In this document: one piece after another, positions 5,792-6,036 of the stretch
How the letters are laid out: each line of letters opens with the position of its first letter
Numbering within the stretch: position 1 is the first letter of the stretch
Position numbers and translations under genes: made by a program
Assembly (NCBI GenBank): GCA_900772675.1
Contig: CAAGRM010000286.1
Coordinates: 1-6,036, forward strand
Length of the DNA: 6,036 nucleotides
From: Lachnospiraceae bacterium
GTDB lineage: Bacteria > Bacillota > Clostridia > Lachnospirales > Lachnospiraceae
Direction: 5' to 3'
The notes under the pieces: model-generated
What the model saw: only the letters and a program-made list of their open reading frames with translations
Databases searched by the model: none
Told to the model about the DNA's origin: nothing

Positions 5792-5824
5792 GTTACAGTT
5801 CGCTGGGCACCGGCGAACTGTAAC
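5792..5824. repeat. Palindrome with 12-bp arms in the divergent intergenic region
   Basis: GTTACAGTTCGC (5792-5803) and GCGAACTGTAAC (5813-5824) are perfect inverted copies around a 9-base centre, which itself allows a G-C and a G-U pair. It lies upstream of both divergent promoters, 55 bp from the GNAT -35 and 28 bp from the -35 of the right-hand gene. It could be an operator, a dispersed palindromic repeat, or a minus-strand terminator, since TTTTCCTTT follows it on that strand. The sequence does not decide between these. Confidence 0.6.
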
Positions 5825-5851
5825 AAGGAAAATGCGGGAGACAACGTTTTC

Positions 5852-5880
5852 TTGCATAATCAGAAAAAAGGGGTTATAAT
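5852..5880 (+). promoter_or_regulatory. Sigma-A promoter of the right-edge gene
   Basis: TTGCAT (5852-5857), a 17-base spacer and a perfect TATAAT (5875-5880) give a strong consensus promoter. Transcription would start near 5887, about 30 nt before the start codon. The -10 box sits between two G runs. Confidence 0.8.
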
Positions 5881-5916
5881 AGGGGGCAAAGATTGAGAAA
5901 AACAAGGAGAATGAAT

Positions 5917-6036
5917 ATGTCAAAATTACTGAAGGTAATTGTGAATACCCTGCTTCTGCTTGCGATCCTGTCAGTAGGTGCACTGGTGATTCCACCGTTT
6001 GCCGGTATCACGACACTTGTCTCGGACGGTATGGGA
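5917..6036 (+). CDS. N-terminus of a membrane-anchored protein, possibly signal-peptidase-like (partial)
   Basis: The first 40 codons of a gene cut by the window edge. Residues 1-7 are short and basic (MSKLLKV), followed by a hydrophobic segment at about 7-28 (IVNTLLLLAILSVGALVIPPF). This is a membrane anchor or signal sequence without an obvious cleavage site. It continues AGITTLVSDGMG. This layout, an N-terminal transmembrane helix followed by a short hydrophobic strand and an xxGM turn, resembles the start of SipW-type signal peptidases (VLSGSMEP). If so, the catalytic serine before Met would be Gly here. This is a weak guess from 40 residues. AAGGAGA (5904-5910) is six bases before the chosen ATG; an in-frame ATG at 5911 directly abuts that site and is less likely. 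A consensus promoter lies just upstream, and the gene is divergent from the GNAT gene. Confidence 0.75.
   Translation, partial: MSKLLKVIVNTLLLLAILSVGALVIPPFAGITTLVSDGMG

Noticed and set aside
5603..5995. Minus-strand 130-codon open frame covering the divergent intergenic region
   Set aside because: It crosses two good promoters and the palindrome, has no ribosome binding site, and its end runs into the GNAT start in another frame. The GNAT gene has its own start signals.

Overview
The window looks like chromosomal DNA from a low-to-mid GC Bacillota (Firmicutes), most likely class Clostridia and plausibly Lachnospiraceae. The basis is the murB-rapZ-whiA-crh gene order, strong AGGAGG-type ribosome binding sites, sigma-A promoters of the TTGxxx-17-TATAAT type, and the presence of WhiA together with a Crh-like HPr. 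The family-level placement is inference; no rRNA or other marker gene is present. I see no tRNA, rRNA, CRISPR array, insertion sequence or phage gene.

Layout from left to right. Bases 1-122 hold the undetermined tail of whatever lies upstream. At 123-1457 is mtaB, a radical-SAM tRNA methylthiotransferase. A 285-290 bp gap follows, with a small hairpin, an extended -10 promoter whose -35 lies inside that hairpin, and a leader of about 180 nt. Then comes a tight same-strand cluster: murB (cell-wall precursor synthesis), rapZ (nucleotide-binding regulator), whiA (DNA-binding protein tied to division and chromosome segregation) and a crh-like gene (HPr paralogue that keeps the regulatory serine but not the catalytic histidine). 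Gaps inside the cluster are 31 bp, 9 bp and a 4-bp ATGA overlap, so it is very probably one transcript. It ends at a 24-bp perfect hairpin that can serve as a bidirectional terminator, because the next gene, a GNAT-family acetyltransferase (5667-4912), runs towards it on the minus strand. The GNAT gene has its own promoter. It is divergent from a partial gene at the right edge (5917 onward) that starts with a membrane segment and has a consensus promoter. Between these two promoters is a 12-bp-arm palindrome.

How the genes fit together: murB, rapZ, whiA and crh link cell-envelope synthesis, cell division and carbon-status signalling, as in the related Bacillus subtilis rapZ(yvcJ)-yvcK-whiA-crh cluster. 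The B. subtilis gene yvcK is missing here: rapZ and whiA are separated by only 9 bp. mtaB and the GNAT gene look like independent neighbours. The window is mostly ordinary housekeeping DNA. The points most worth checking are the Glu replacing His15 in the Crh-like protein, the double Gly-to-His change in the GNAT acetyl-CoA loop, the hairpin/promoter overlap and long leader before murB, and the ribosome binding site that directly abuts the whiA start.
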